A program made the translations under genes and the position numbers. This document shows positions 44,512 to 55,100 of a stretch of 64,000 nucleotides of DNA, one piece after another. The stretch comes from Salvator merianae (lineage: Eukaryota; Chordata; Lepidosauria; Squamata; Teiidae), in NCBI GenBank assembly GCA_003586115.2, contig QVOM02000092.1, positions 398,591 to 462,590 of the forward strand. The letters are read 5' to 3'. Under the pieces are notes generated by a model. That model saw nothing but the letters and a program-made list of their open reading frames with translations, was not told the DNA's origin and made no database searches. Every line of letters begins with the position of its first letter. Positions within the stretch are counted from its first letter, which is position 1.

Positions 44512-46043
44512 ACATCTAAAAGATTAGGCTTAAATCAAAACATGGCATAACAACCCCCAAACTGCAGCAAGATGAAAACTGGCCATGGAAGTCTCCATTC
44601 TTCCAACCACAGCAATGTTGTCACCTGCTAATGTGTATTGGCAGCAAAACTGAGCATTAGCAGAACTTGCTTAATTTTCCAAAGGTTTTGTGAGTCAGTG
44701 GTGTGTGTGTATGTGTGTGTGTAGTGCAGAAACTGTGTTGCCAGACTGTCAAAAATTCTTCATCACCAAGCCCTAGATCTAGCAGTATTAGAATAAATCT
44801 TGAAAAAAGCAGAGGCTGGTGTCAAAAACTAGTGACATATTGATTGAAAATTCTGAAGTGTTGCCTTTTTCTTTTTTCTTAGTGGGAGTGAGAAAAAGGA
44901 AAATAGAAATTTTCTCAGAAAAAAGAGAATTTTGACAGAATAACTACTGTGGCGAGACTGTAGTATTCATATGTAGAGCATGTGGGATATGTTTCACTGG
45001 AATACCATAATCAATCTATTTCTGCTTCATGTCACTGCTTTGTGTGCATTGTCTGTCCATCAGATGCTTTATCTGCACTAATAGTTAATTAGATCTTTGG
45101 TACACTTAATAATTTATTAATATCCTCATTAAAAATAAAACTTCATGAGCATTCAAATTTAAACTAGAGATATGAAAGGGTTTTGTTCTTTTATTTTTAA
45201 AAAAGTGATGTGAAGAATAGCTCAAAACACTTCCTAAGCCACTCTCCTAAGCCACCATGGAATCTATAGTTACTATCTCCCTGGAGGGGAACTGGGCTCC
45301 TTCTGCCATTCACCTGGAAGAACCAGACTCCACAGGGAAGATCACATTGACGATCAAAACAGCACACAACACAGAAATAAAGTAAACATGAGTTTCCTTC
45401 TACTTTGTTGAGATACTATTTATGAACTTCATTTACTTTTGTATTTATATTCTGTATTTCATCCTAAAAGCTAGAGGCAATACACACGTCCCTCTTCTTC
45501 TCCATTTACAATCACATGAAGTAGGCTGGTCTAAGGTCTCCAAGTCATTCTATGATGATTTGAACACAGAGAATCCTGGATCCTAATCTGACACCACATT
45601 ATGTTGGCTATACGTTAAGGAAGATACAAATAAGTATGCAGATGGAAAGTTAGCAGGGTAGTGGAGGCCTACCTATCATCCTATACTGAGTGCCACATAC
45701 ATGACTGTCAGTCCTCTGGTCAGAAACCATGGGCAAGTACTTTGTGCAAAGCGCTCCTAGCCCTCAGGAAATAGCTTCAGTCCCTTGAGACCCAGGAAGC
45801 TCACCTGGTACAGTAAAGAGATGCAGGTGGATGGAGATTTCAGGGTCATGATAGTGAAATTACTACTCTTAAGATAATTGTTCTTTGGTTATTATAGAGA
45901 AGGAAGGTTTCAAGAATGGAAGGTGCTCAATTAGAAGGAAACAAATTCCTCAGAGGGCAAACAAATTCCTCCTTACACAAATGTTTATCCTCTAAGAAAG
46001 GGAAATATTTGGGATGTGGGACTCTTGTAGATGTCACAAGTAG
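44512..46043. other. unannotated A+T-rich stretch
   Basis: No gene or recognised repeat is seen apart from a short TG run near 44700. Confidence 0.5.
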
Positions 46044-46290
46044 GAATGTACATGAACCCCTCCTTAGCAGTTCAGTTTGAATCAAACTGAACTGAACCAC
46101 ATGAGTAATAAAATAGTTTGTTTCAAACCTTAAACCAATTAAATGGTTCAGTAACCTAGTTTGTTACCCTTTTAATTGTTAAAAAAAAAAGCCTGAAATA
46201 GGCCAGAAACTCCGCTGAAACAGTTCCATTTTGGTTTGACATGGACTTGAAGGGTCCATTTCAAACCCCCTGGTTTGGACCAAATTCAGA
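46044..46290. repeat. TTTGGTTTGAA-rich repeat, copy 4
   Basis: Starts GGAATGTACATGAACCCC and contains CAGTTTGAATCAAACTG, GTTTCAAACC and TTTGGTTTGAC motifs. The right end is taken over by the next element. Confidence 0.55.
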
Positions 46291-46295
46291 CTGAA

Positions 46296-46928
46296 GTCCT
46301 TTTCTGCACTTACCTCTGAAATGGGATAATGACCCTTTCTGCACTAAGCCTTATTGTGGATTATATCCCAGAGTAGGGACCTGCTATCCACATGCTAGCA
46401 CAAACTATAAAAGGTCTTGCCCAGCGCCTAACATAATCTGCATTAGCATTCAGATGGCAGGTCCCTAATCTGAGATATAATCTGGAATAAGTCCAAGTGC
46501 AGAAAGGGCCAATGTGAAGCCTACTCCTCTTCTGGGCCCTTTCTTCTGCACTCAGGAGTGGAAGAAAGAGGCCTCACAGTCTACTTAGGCCACTCTATCT
46601 GCATTTGATAGAGCATAGCCCAGTGTAGGTGACCAAAATGGCTGCCTAAACCAGGATACCAGTAGACCTGTTCTAACAGGTCTAACAGCAGTCTGTGAGC
46701 CTCTGAATGAAACATGCAGGCTGAATGAAACAGAAGGGAACACACCTCCCTGTTTTGGTTTAGCAGAGGAACCCATTCAGCAGCACAGTAAATTGCAACA
46801 CCAAAATGAGTCCTCCTAGGTCTCCAAGGCTAGGAATTCTAGTTCCTAGCCATTGGAGAACCTGGAAGTAGCCTCCAAAATCTTCAGAGGCTATTCTGGA
46901 ATAACCTTCTGAATGCAGAAGGCTTGTT
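46296..46928. mobile_element. TIR element, 'GGCC' superfamily, subfamily C, with a nested small element
   Basis: Left end GTCCTTTTCTGCACTTACC; probable right end GAATGCAGAAGGCTTG. Interior GGAACCCATTCAGCAGCACAG and AGGCTAGGAATTCTAG match 20968-21447. A complete smaller element sits 35 bases inside the left end. Confidence 0.55.
46331..46510. mobile_element. small nested TIR MITE
   Basis: Exact 3-bp flank AAT on both sides (46328-46330 and 46511-46513). Ends GACCCTTTCTGCACT and AGTGCAGAAAGGGCC. The inverted repeats extend about 75 bases with mismatches (GATTATATCCCAGAGTAGGG / CCCTAATCTGAGATATAATC), so the 180-base unit is nearly one palindrome. Confidence 0.85.
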
Positions 46929-47322
46929 CTGTTGCTGCCATCAGAACCACTCTAGCCTGGCCACAAACTAGTGCTCCACAGCTTGACTGGGAACTGATAT
47001 CCAGCTCCCAATCAGGTTCATTCACACTTTGAGTGCATGGCCATGCCATGTGCAGAGGGTGCGCCTATGTGACTGTGCCTGTGTGCTGCACAGCACTGCA
47101 AATCACCATGGCAGTGGCCAGTCACTTCCCAGCCACTGTAATGGTGAAGATCGAGCACAGAACACCAGTTTTCTCATCATGAATGCTGGTATCTTGATGA
47201 TCTTCATTGATCTTCATGGATACGCCCACAGAGTGCAGGTGCAGAATGTGCTGCATGTTCTATATCACCTTAGAACAGGATAATAATTATCCTGTTCTAA
47301 GATGGAAAGTGCAAAAATGCCC
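46929..47322. mobile_element. TIR element, 'GGCC' superfamily, subfamily B (left end unclear)
   Basis: Right end GGAAAGTGCAAAAATGCCC preceded by the palindrome TTAGAACAGGATAATAATTATCCTGTTCTAA. Interior CTCCACAGCTTGACTGGGA and TTCACACTTTGAGTG match 19837-20254. Confidence 0.6.
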
Positions 47323-48294
47323 CAGGACTTTTTACTTTCAACAAAACTGGGAGAAATAAAACAAAATCTGGATCTTTCTCGAACTTCAGCTTATTCTGTG
47401 ATTTATTCTTGTGATATATATCTACAACTCTGGTAAACCTGCTTATTAAAGATTCTTCCCCAATTTGGAGTAATATTTAGGAAATTCTGGAAAGTTGGTG
47501 GCACCCAACACAGAAATTTAAGTGAAATTTATCAGTCCCCCCCCCAATATAAGGCCAGCTCTGATGGTCCATCTCTGGCAGCATTATTTTTGGCTGCTGT
47601 AACTTTGCCAGAACATTTGGGAAGTGACCACTCAGGTTCTGTTCTGTCTACTCATCCAAAAAGTACAGTTCAGTTCATAAAGAGGTCTCAAAAATTTATT
47701 ATTAAGCATCCTTGTGTGAAATGCCTTCTATTCTCTTTCAATTCCAAGAAAACACTTTTTTTTCACCCAATCAATTATACCTAAAGTCACCAGAGTTTTG
47801 TGAACTTTCAGGATAAATATATTATGTGGCTCTTATTGTATGTAATTTCACTCAACATTATTAAAGGTTGTTTTCTTCAGGGTATCTAAAATTCATTCTA
47901 AATTTCTTTTTACTCAAAGCATGGTGAGACTTTGCTTGACATTTTTCAAGTGACTTTTAAATAACATTAAATGAGGATAGCACAGTAATGCCTTCTTAAG
48001 CTGACTAGAAGGTACCATCATCTCTTGAGCCTCATTTAGAAATGTGCTATTCTTTTAAAAGTACAGTATTTCACTATAGAGACGGGTAAAAATGATTGCT
48101 TGCAAAGAAACCAACACCTATAATAAATTATAACAAATCTGCATTTAAGATTTTTCTACATGTTACATCACCCAACTGCAAAGAATAAAAAATAAAAGCA
48201 GACACTCTAAGTGCAGCTAGTTAAATAAATGAATAACTCAGTGGGACTGGATTAAATATGTTCAAGTATTTCAAAAATTAAAATGAAGAGTTGC
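47323..48294. other. unannotated A+T-rich stretch
   Basis: No gene or recognised repeat is seen. Confidence 0.5.
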
Positions 48295-48305
48295 AATTGT
48301 CTCTG

Positions 48306-48610
48306 GAGATGTGCACAGACTTTTCTTTGGTTTGGTTTGGTTTGAATTAAATTGAATCTTAAGTTTGTTCAGTCTGAATTAAAACTTTTTCGAACATTGA
48401 AGAAATTCTCTTTAAAGGGCAAAATCCTAGCAAACACAAACAGTTCAATCCAAACCATTTGTGCTTGAGAACAGGGCTTGAACTGGTTCGAATCAAACCA
48501 GCCCCATTCAAACAGGGAGTAGTTTGGTTCAAATTCAGACCTTTCAAGTCTTTGAACTCTAGCCTGTTAGAATTGGACTGTCAAATATGAAACCAAACTT
48601 TTACATCTCT
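48306..48610. mobile_element. TTTGGTTTGAA-rich TIR repeat, copy 5, with target duplication
   Basis: Begins GAGATGTGCACAGAC and ends ACATCTCT. AATTGTCTCTG occurs exactly on both sides (48295-48305 and 48611-48621), so the target duplication is at least 8 bases. This supports mobility, probably by an hAT-type transposase. Confidence 0.75.
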
Positions 48611-48621
48611 AATTGTCTCTG

Positions 48622-49989
48622 AACTAAGCTATTGATGAGCTAACTTTGTAGCTCTGCCAGGACAGGGAAATGGCCATGCTCCAGTGGTAACCAGTGTCTG
48701 TCCCAAGAGAGGGGTGTATGGATTGGATGGAAAATGGAGGATTCAGGTCTCAGAGTGCATCATCTGTTGGCATGTGTTCTGTACTCCACACTAGTCTGAA
48801 GATAAATAGATGACTAGAGTTCTGCTTCATTAAGGTATAAAGTTCCTGATCTAATAATTTTGTGCCTCTCTGCGTTCCTACCATAAATGACAAATTAAAA
48901 AAATATATTTGTTTGCATTTTGAATATGATTTTGAAGATACAAGGTTTACTTTAGAAATTAAAACTGGAATCTCACACCAATTGTAAAACATTTTATGCT
49001 AATTTTGTCTAATTAAAATATTAGCAGTAAATTTAATAGATTTATTCCAGTTTCCCTCCATTACTGTATGGAAATAATAATAATAATAATAATAAAAGAA
49101 CCTTACAGACTTACATTTATTTAACCATAAACTCACTTAATCAGTTTTACTTTTGTATCTACTCAGTATTATAATATTATTGTATCTATTATAAATTGGG
49201 CCCATCAGATGTGATTTAGATTAATGTATAATAGTTTAAAATCTGTCTCATGTGAAGGCAATGGGATATTTGAAAGCTTTCTTCTGTTGAACTATCTAGG
49301 CACTCAGTCTTGTCAAGGATTTTCAGTAAAGACCAGGACTTGAAAGCCAAGCTGACTTGGGCAGAACTTCTGGGTTCCTCAAACTGAGCAAGCTGCAATT
49401 GTTGCTACACCCCAATGAAGACACAATCCAATAGAAAAATATTTAATTTGAAACCTTGTGGACCATGTTGGAGGTGGAGGAAGAAATTCCCTTGCATTCC
49501 TGTTCTGAGTGAAATCTGTCCTTAATTCAGAAGCATGAATTGGGAGGCCTTAACTATATGGATCTACCTTGTTCTTCATATAAAAGCAAAGTATGGTGAT
49601 ACCTGTTGCTATATTCTTCTCCTGCTGAATGGCATTCAGAAGTGCAAAGGACAAGCTATGGGGTGCAAAAAATGAAATCAAGCTGAACATAAGCTAAGCT
49701 GAACAGTGTTTCAAGGTGATAACCAACTACTTGGTCTTTACCCAATATGGCCCCATCAACCAAAGTACTGACAACAAAACATGCTCATTCACCTATTCTC
49801 CATCTGTGTCTGGATATATTCCAGAGCCAGAGTGGCCCCTCAATCCCAAATACTACTTGGTAACAAGTGAAGCAACCAAAAGAATCTTACAGTGTACAAA
49901 AATGGAGGGTATGCTGCTATGCCACCAGTGAAAGAGATTAAACCATGGCTTCAAAGACCTTAAATATGGTCTGATTGGTACCCATTCTA
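48622..49989. other. unannotated stretch with (TAA)n
   Basis: No gene is seen. A (TAA)n microsatellite occupies 49073-49095. From about 49920 weak L1-like coding may begin. Confidence 0.5.
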
Positions 49990-50546
49990 CTAGTAGTTAT
50001 CACCCATTCAAGAGTATGTTATTAGTTAGGTCATGACCTATGATATGATTGGCATGGTTACTTGTGGTATGATAAGGGAACAGTAAATGCTGCCTTTAAA
50101 AATCATTATGTAAGACATGCTTTACGGAAAGTTTAGAATAAATATGAAAGCAAATTATACACAAAAATACCAATGTGGGTTTCATCCCATTAAGGTTTAT
50201 TTAAAGAGAAGATATAAATTGATCAAATATGAAGTATTTGAGTAAAAACAATGTAACTAATTAATTTGTTTTGGAAGCAAGAGATCAGTTAAATCAGGAG
50301 GGTTTGGGGGTACAATGGTTTGTATGTACAGCTTTGTACATATGTACAGTTTGGGATGTGCTTAAAGAAGATCAAAGAAGAATGATCTTAGGCTGAAATG
50401 GGAAGGAGATCTTGAGAGAGAGGTATGATAGGTGTGATATATAAACTACTTTTGAAGATAGAATGGGAAGAACAAGTTAAAGAATGTATGATAACATGAG
50501 CTAGAAATTTTAATTATAATACACAGATGGAACAATGGGAAAAACA
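49990..50546 (+). mobile_element. L1-clade LINE, ORF2 C-terminal block 1
   Basis: Translation across frames gives NAAFKNHYVRHALRKV (50089-50136), then SKLYTKIPMWV (about 50150), phrases typical of the L1 ORF2 region after RT. Stops are frequent. The L1 reading stops at about 50546 (..EQWEK) where an L2-type tail begins, and resumes at about 53543. Confidence 0.78.
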
Positions 50547-50613
50547 ATGACTTTTATTTATAATGCCCTTTTCACCAAAGGGTGGATCAACAAATATATA
50601 CAATCAAGAGAAA

Positions 50614-50653
<40 letters not shown>
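50547..50653 (-). mobile_element. L2-type LINE 3' tail plus (AT)n
   Basis: TTTATTTATAATGCCC...CACCAAAGGGTGGATC is the inverted 3' terminus seen at 31640-31665. It runs into an (AT)n tract at 50617-50653. It forms the left edge of the block inserted in the L1. Confidence 0.7.
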
Positions 50654-50657
<4 letters not shown>

Positions 50658-50832
50658 CACTATAAACAAATATATATAAATCAAAATATAAGAATCATAT
50701 AATCAATAATACATATAATCAGAATAAAACAAAATATATCGTAACCTACAGCAATCCACTATAGCAAAAATATTTAACAGTAGACATAGTCCAACAGGAA
50801 TAGCTCTCATTTTGCTGTCAAGACAACCAACT
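50654..50832. other. A+T-rich filler between L2 tail and minisatellite
   Basis: TATAAATCAAAATATAAG-type sequence without recognised features. Confidence 0.4.
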
Positions 50833-50903
50833 TTGGTGGTCTCGGTTCCCTGCCCCAGCAACAACCATAGTTCTTATACCATCCTGGGAAGGGTGTGGCA
50901 GGA
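50833..50903. repeat. 99-bp-period minisatellite, left fragment
   Basis: 71 bases from TTGGTGGTCTCGG through CCATAGTTCTTATACC to GTGTGGCAGGA. They match 53447-53517 with about a dozen differences. The L3-like LINE begins at its right edge. Confidence 0.85.
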
Positions 50904-51119
50904 GCATAAGAACATAAGAACATAAGAGAAGCCTTGCTGGATCAGGCCATGGCCCATCTAGTCCAGCATCCTGTTTCACACAGTGGTCCACCAATTGCTT
51001 TTGTGCATTCTCAAGCAGAATAAAAGGCAAAACCTTCACCTGCTCCTGATTCCCTGCAATTGGATTTAAAGACATCCTGCCTCTCTCTCCAATCTGAAGG
51101 CAGTACCTAAGCATCCATT

Positions 51120-52004
51120 CTAGTAGCTATTGATACACCTGAGCTCCATGAATCTTTCCAATCCTTTCTTAAAGTTATCTAGGCTGATTGCTGTCACCAC
51201 CTCTTCCAGTAATAAATTCCATAGACCAATGACCCTCTGGGTGAAAATATACTTCCCCTTGTCGGTCCTAACTCGCCTACCCATCAGTTTCATAGAGTGC
51301 CTCCTGGTCCTAATGTTGTGTGATAGAGAAAAGAATTTCTCTCTATCCACCTTATCTATACCGTGCACGATTTTATATACTTCAGTCAGGTCCCCTCTTA
51401 AACACTGTTTTTCAAGGCTGAAGAGGCCAAGACTTTGTAGCCTGATTTCATAAGGAAAGTGTTCCTTATGATCAATGTTCCCTTGATCATTTTGATTGCC
51501 CTTTTCTGCACTTTCTCCAGTTCTACAATATCCTTTCTGAAGTGAGGTGACCAATTGTACACGATATTCCAAGTGTGGTCTCACCGTAGATTTGTAAAGA
51601 GGCACAATGACACTTTCTGATTTGTTTTCTATTCCCTTCCTAATTACCCCTAATATTGAAGTTGCCTTTTTCATTGCCGCTGCACACTGGGTTGACACCT
51701 TCATTGAGCTGTCTACCAAAACCCCAAGATCCTTTTCCTGGTCGGTCACAGAAAGCTTGGTTCCCATCAGTTTATAGGTATAATTGGGGTGCTTTGCCCC
51801 AATGTGCGTCACTTTGCACTTGCTAAGATTGAAGTGCATTTGCCACTTTGTTGCCCACTCACCCAATGTCAAGAGATCCCTCTGGAGCTTTTTACAATCT
51901 CTTTCAGTTTTTACTACCCTGAACAATTTAGTGTCATCAGCAAACTTTGCTAACTCACTACTTAACCCTATGTCTATACCATTTATGAATAAATTAAAAA
52001 GCAC
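51120..52004 (-). pseudogene. L3-like LINE ORF2: RT palm to C-terminus
   Basis: 294 codons. It reads MLFNLFINGIDIGL, then KFADDTKLF (residues 20-28, catalytic Asp23 and Asp24), DLGVLVDSSMKVSTQCAAAM, VRPHLEYRVQ, then FSLEKQCLRGDLTEVYKIVH and RTRRHSMKLMGRR, all standard for this clade. Around residue 160-175 the sequence departs from the family, suggesting a compensated double frameshift. The upstream 'G-x-P-Q-G-S' block lies in another frame at 52005-52060. Confidence 0.85.
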
Positions 52005-52156
52005 AGGTCCTAATACTGAATCTTGTGGGACCCTGCTTCTGACCTCTTTTCACTCTGAAAACTGACCATTTATTCCTACTCTCTGTTTCCTGTTCGTAAG
52101 CTATTTACCAATCCAGGCCAGGATCTGTCCTCTTATTCCATGACCGCTGAGTTTAT

Positions 52157-52783
52157 TCAGGAGTCTTTGATGAGACTCCTTTGATGAGGGACTTTGTCAA
52201 AAGCTTTCTGGAAGTCCAGACAGACAATGTCAACTGGGTCACCTTTATCCTTGTGTTTATTAACACGCTCAAAGAATTCTAACAAGTTTGTAAGGCATGA
52301 TTTACCTTTGCAGAAGCTGTGCTGATGTTCTTTTAGCAATGCTTGTTCCCCTATGTGTTTAGTAATTTTATCCTTAATTATGGTTTCCATCACTTTACCT
52401 GGAACTGATGTTATGCTGACTAGTCTATAATTTCCTGGACCACCCCTGTATCCATTTTTGAAGATTGGTGTTATATTTGTTACCCTCCAGTCCTCAGGCA
52501 CAGAGCCTGATTTTAGGGATAGATTATTTATTTTGACAAGAAGCTCAGCAATTTCACATTTGAGTTCTTTAAGAACTCTTGGATGAATGCCATCTGGTCC
52601 TTGTGATTTGGTAGCAATTAGTTTATTAAGACATGCAAGAACCTCCTTCTTGGTTACCTCTATCTGATTTAATTCTTCTGACTCCCCACCTGAAAAGATT
52701 GACTCAGCTGCCGGCATATGCTCTCTATCTTCCTCAGTAAAAACAAAGGCAAATAATTCATTTAGCCTTTCTGCAATCTCCAT
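52157..52783 (-). pseudogene. L3-like LINE ORF2: RT N-terminal part
   Basis: 208 codons. It includes KSQGPDGIHPRVLKELK (near 59-75), PIFKNG...GPGNYRLVSITSVPGKVME and VDIVCLDFQKAFDKVPH (near 185-200, first catalytic Asp). It ends in a stop at 52157, and about 150 bases with frame changes separate it from the next RT part. Confidence 0.87.
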
Positions 52784-52987
52784 GGTCTCTGTAATTATCC
52801 TCTTCTGTCCATTATCACCTAGTGGTCCAATTGCCTTTCTGATTGGATTCCTACTTCTAATATACTTAAAGAAATTCTTGTTATTTCTCTTGATGTTCTT
52901 AACAATGTGCTCCTCAAAAGTCTTCTTAGCATTTCTGATTGATGCCTTGCATTTGTTCTGCCAGAGTTTGTGTTCTTTCTTGTTCTC

Positions 52988-53281
52988 CTAATTAGGACAA
53001 GCCTTCCATTTTCTGAATGATCTTTCTTTGCTTTTAACGACTTCCTGTACTGCATTTGTAAGCCACATGGGTGTCCTCTTGGACTTGGCAGTCCCTTTCC
53101 TTCTTTTAGGTATGCATTCTAATTGAGCCTCCATTATTGTGTTTTTAAATAGTTTGCATGCATTTTGGAGTGATTGAACTCTTCTAACTTTCCCTTTCAA
53201 TTTCATTTTTACCAGTTTTCTCATTTTGGGGAACTTTCCCTTATGAAGGTTTAAGATCTCTGTGTTCGACTGTGTTAACAA
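52988..53281 (-). pseudogene. L3-like LINE ORF2: endonuclease C-terminus and linker
   Basis: 98 codons with MEAQLECIPKRRKGTAKSKR and PMWLTNAVQEVVKSK, the segment that follows the endonuclease in this clade. The SDH-like motif (NSDDNAIS, with His replaced) is upstream near 53325. A frame change at about 52988 leads into 52819-52987. Confidence 0.8.
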
Positions 53282-53412
53282 CTTACTATCTGTATTTAAA
53301 ATGAAGCTTATCGCATTGTCATCACTGTTCCCTATTGGTTCAGTTACAGTGACATTTTGTACTAGATCCTTGTATTACTTAGGATCAAGTCCAGGATTCC
53401 CACCAACTGCTC

Positions 53413-53539
53413 AGGGGAGCAAGCAAGCCCAGCAGGTCAGGCAGCTCTGGTGGTTTCTGTTCCCTGCCCCAACATTAGCCATAGTTCTTATACCTTCCTG
53501 GGGAGGGTATGGCAGGACCAAGCAAGGCCAGCAGGTCAG
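53413..53539. repeat. 99-bp-period minisatellite, right part
   Basis: GAGCAAGCAAGCCCAGCAGG at 53418 recurs as GACCAAGCAAGGCCAGCAGG at 53517, a period of 99. Between them is a copy of the 71-base block at 50833-50903. Confidence 0.85.
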
Positions 53540-53542
53540 TCA

Positions 53543-53600
53543 TTAAAGATTAAAGAATTGGAATTTACTGTATGCAATGTTTAATAGAATATATATATAA
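53543..53600 (+). mobile_element. L1-clade LINE, ORF2 C-terminal block 2
   Basis: Short piece reading IKELEFTVCNV. In L1 ORF2 this falls between block 1 (..EQWEK) and block 3 (..MMYR.YLTPYKF). It is bounded on the left by the inserted minisatellite and on the right by the hAT element. Confidence 0.65.
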
Positions 53601-54422
53601 CAGTGGCGTAGCGAGCCGCTTTGCCACCCGGGGCGACTAGCCATTTTGACGCCCGGGGCTAGGGGCGGGGCCAGCGACTGCGCATGCGTGTGGGCGGGGC
53701 CAGCGACTGCGCATGCGTGTGGGCGGGGCCAGCGAGCACGCATGCCCCGCTCCTCGCCCCGGCCCGCGCTCCTCGCCTCGCCCCTCGCCCCGGCAGCGGC
53801 CTCGCCCCTCGCCCCGGCGGCGGCCTCGCCCCGGCCCACCCGGCGGGAGTCGCGCTCGTCGCCCCGGCCCGCACGGCGGCNNNNNNNNNNNNNNNNNNNN
53901 NNNNNNNNNNNNNNNNNNNNNNNNNNNNNNNNNNNNNNNNNNNNNNNNNNNNNNNNNNNNNNNNNNNNNNNNNNNNNNNNNNNNNNNNNNNNNNNNNNNN
54001 NNNNNNNNNNNNNNNNNNNNNNNNNNNNNNNNNNNNNNNNNNNNNNNNNNNNNNNNNNNNNNNNNNNNNNNNNNNNNNNGCGCTCGTCGCCCCGGCCCGC
54101 CCGGCGCCGGCCTCGATGGCCCTACCTGCACGCTGGCTCCGCCCACACGCACGCTGGCAGGCCGGGCGACGAAGCGACGAGCACGTCCGCCGGCGCGCGG
54201 GCCAGAGCGAGGCGCCGACGAGCGCGGACGCCGCCGCCCGGCGGGCCGCCGACGAGCGCGGACGACGACGCCCGGCGGGCCGCCGACGAGCACGGACGAC
54301 GCCGCCCGGCGGGCCGCCGACGAGCGCGGACGCCGCCCGGGGCGATGAGCGCGCGCCCGCCCCGGACAACGCGCCACCCGGGGCGCTCCGCCCCCCCCCG
54401 CACCACCCTCGCTACGCCAGTG
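53601..54422. mobile_element. non-autonomous hAT-type element, CAGTGGCGTAGC family, copy 3
   Basis: Exact 8-bp target duplication ATATATAA at 53593-53600 and 54423-54430. Ends CAGTGGCGTAGC and GCTACGCCAGTG. Extremely G+C-rich, with GTGGGCGGGGCCAGCGACTG repeated and CCCGGCGGGCCGCCGACGAG repeated. A 199-base gap interrupts it (53881-54079). Frames on both strands of up to 266 codons are Arg/Ala/Pro-rich and cross the gap; none is a gene. It splits L1 sequence, which fixes the boundaries independently. Confidence 0.93.
53881..54079. other. assembly gap (199 N) inside hAT copy 3
   Basis: Run of N in a G+C-rich tandem-repeat context. Confidence 1.
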
Positions 54423-54430
54423 ATATATAA

Positions 54431-55100
54431 AATGATGTATAGATGATATTTAACACCTTATAAATTTTCAAAAATGTTTCAAGGTATGTCAAGTAATTAT
54501 TGGAAATGTAATAAGCAAGAAGGTACTTTTTACCATTTGTGATGGACTTGTGGAAAAGCAAAAAAAGAGGGGGTGCAAATATTTACAGTTATGCAGAAGA
54601 TCCTGTTGATTAATATCCCTTTTAAACAAGAATTTTACCTAGTAGAGATAATATAAAATAAGTTTGATGATGTTAATGTTTTAATAAAAAATATGGCAAC
54701 TGCAACTAGAATTGTGTATGCACCAAAATGGAAAGGGGATAAAATACCCATGGTAGATGACTGGTTGGTTAAAATGATGGACCTTGCTGAGATGGACAAA
54801 TTGATTAATTTATTGAGAAAAAAGACACTTGATAGGTTTTGTAAAAACTGGAAACCCTTTATTGACCTTCTGCAAGATCTAGAAAAGGAACTTCTTATTG
54901 CTGGATTTGAAGAGCGAAGTGTAAAGAGGACTGTTCAGTTGAAGAAAAGAAAAGAAATGGAAAAACAGGAGGGGCAAGAAACATGAAATCTAGAAGAAAC
55001 TTCTAAAGAAGGAAGAAGTCAACATGAAATAATGTTAGCTTGTGAACTTCTAATTTGGACTAAATGTAATGCTTTATATATTTTAAGTAAAAAAATTTAA
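54431..55100 (+). mobile_element. L1-clade LINE, ORF2 C-terminus and 3' tail (block 3)
   Basis: Begins YLTPYKFSKMF, then CNKQEGTFYHLWWTC (the Cys/His-rich L1 C-terminal motif, partly degraded), then the frame below, and ends A-rich near 55100. It completes the L1 whose other pieces are at 49990 and 53543. Confidence 0.8.
54693..54986 (+). pseudogene. L1 ORF2 extreme C-terminus
   Basis: 97 codons: RIVYAPKWKGDKIPMVDDWL, then MMDLAEMDKLINLLRKKTL and FCKNWKPFIDLLQ. These match the last segment of reptile L1 ORF2 proteins (usually ...LYAQ-WK...IP...EDW...LAEMAKLT...). The ATG is not a real start; the segment continues an upstream frame that has stops. It might be mistaken for a small host gene, but position and phrases identify it as L1. 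Confidence 0.82.

Larger units (their letters stand above)
50904..53412 (-). mobile_element. L3-like CR1-clade LINE, 5'-truncated, 3' end complete
   Basis: Minus strand. The 3' terminus is the (CATAAGAA)n tail followed by GCCTTGCTGGATCAGGCC and CCCATCTAGTCCAGCATCC, a well-known reptile L3/CR1-type end. Going upstream it has a C-terminal region, RT and the end of the endonuclease (PIGNSDDNAISFIL near 53330). The 5' truncation lies near 53395-53412, where the minisatellite resumes. It belongs to a different family from the CR1 copies at 2338 and 40558. Confidence 0.9.

Noticed and set aside
50833..53517. 71-bp target-site duplication of the L3-like LINE
   Set aside because: A third partial unit shows the target was already a 99-bp tandem repeat.
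53637..54446. Frames of 211-266 codons on both strands
   Set aside because: They cross a gap, are low-complexity and lie in hAT copy 3.
54693..54986. 97-codon ORF as a possible small host gene
   Set aside because: Its phrases are those of the L1 ORF2 C-terminus and it follows other L1 pieces in order.
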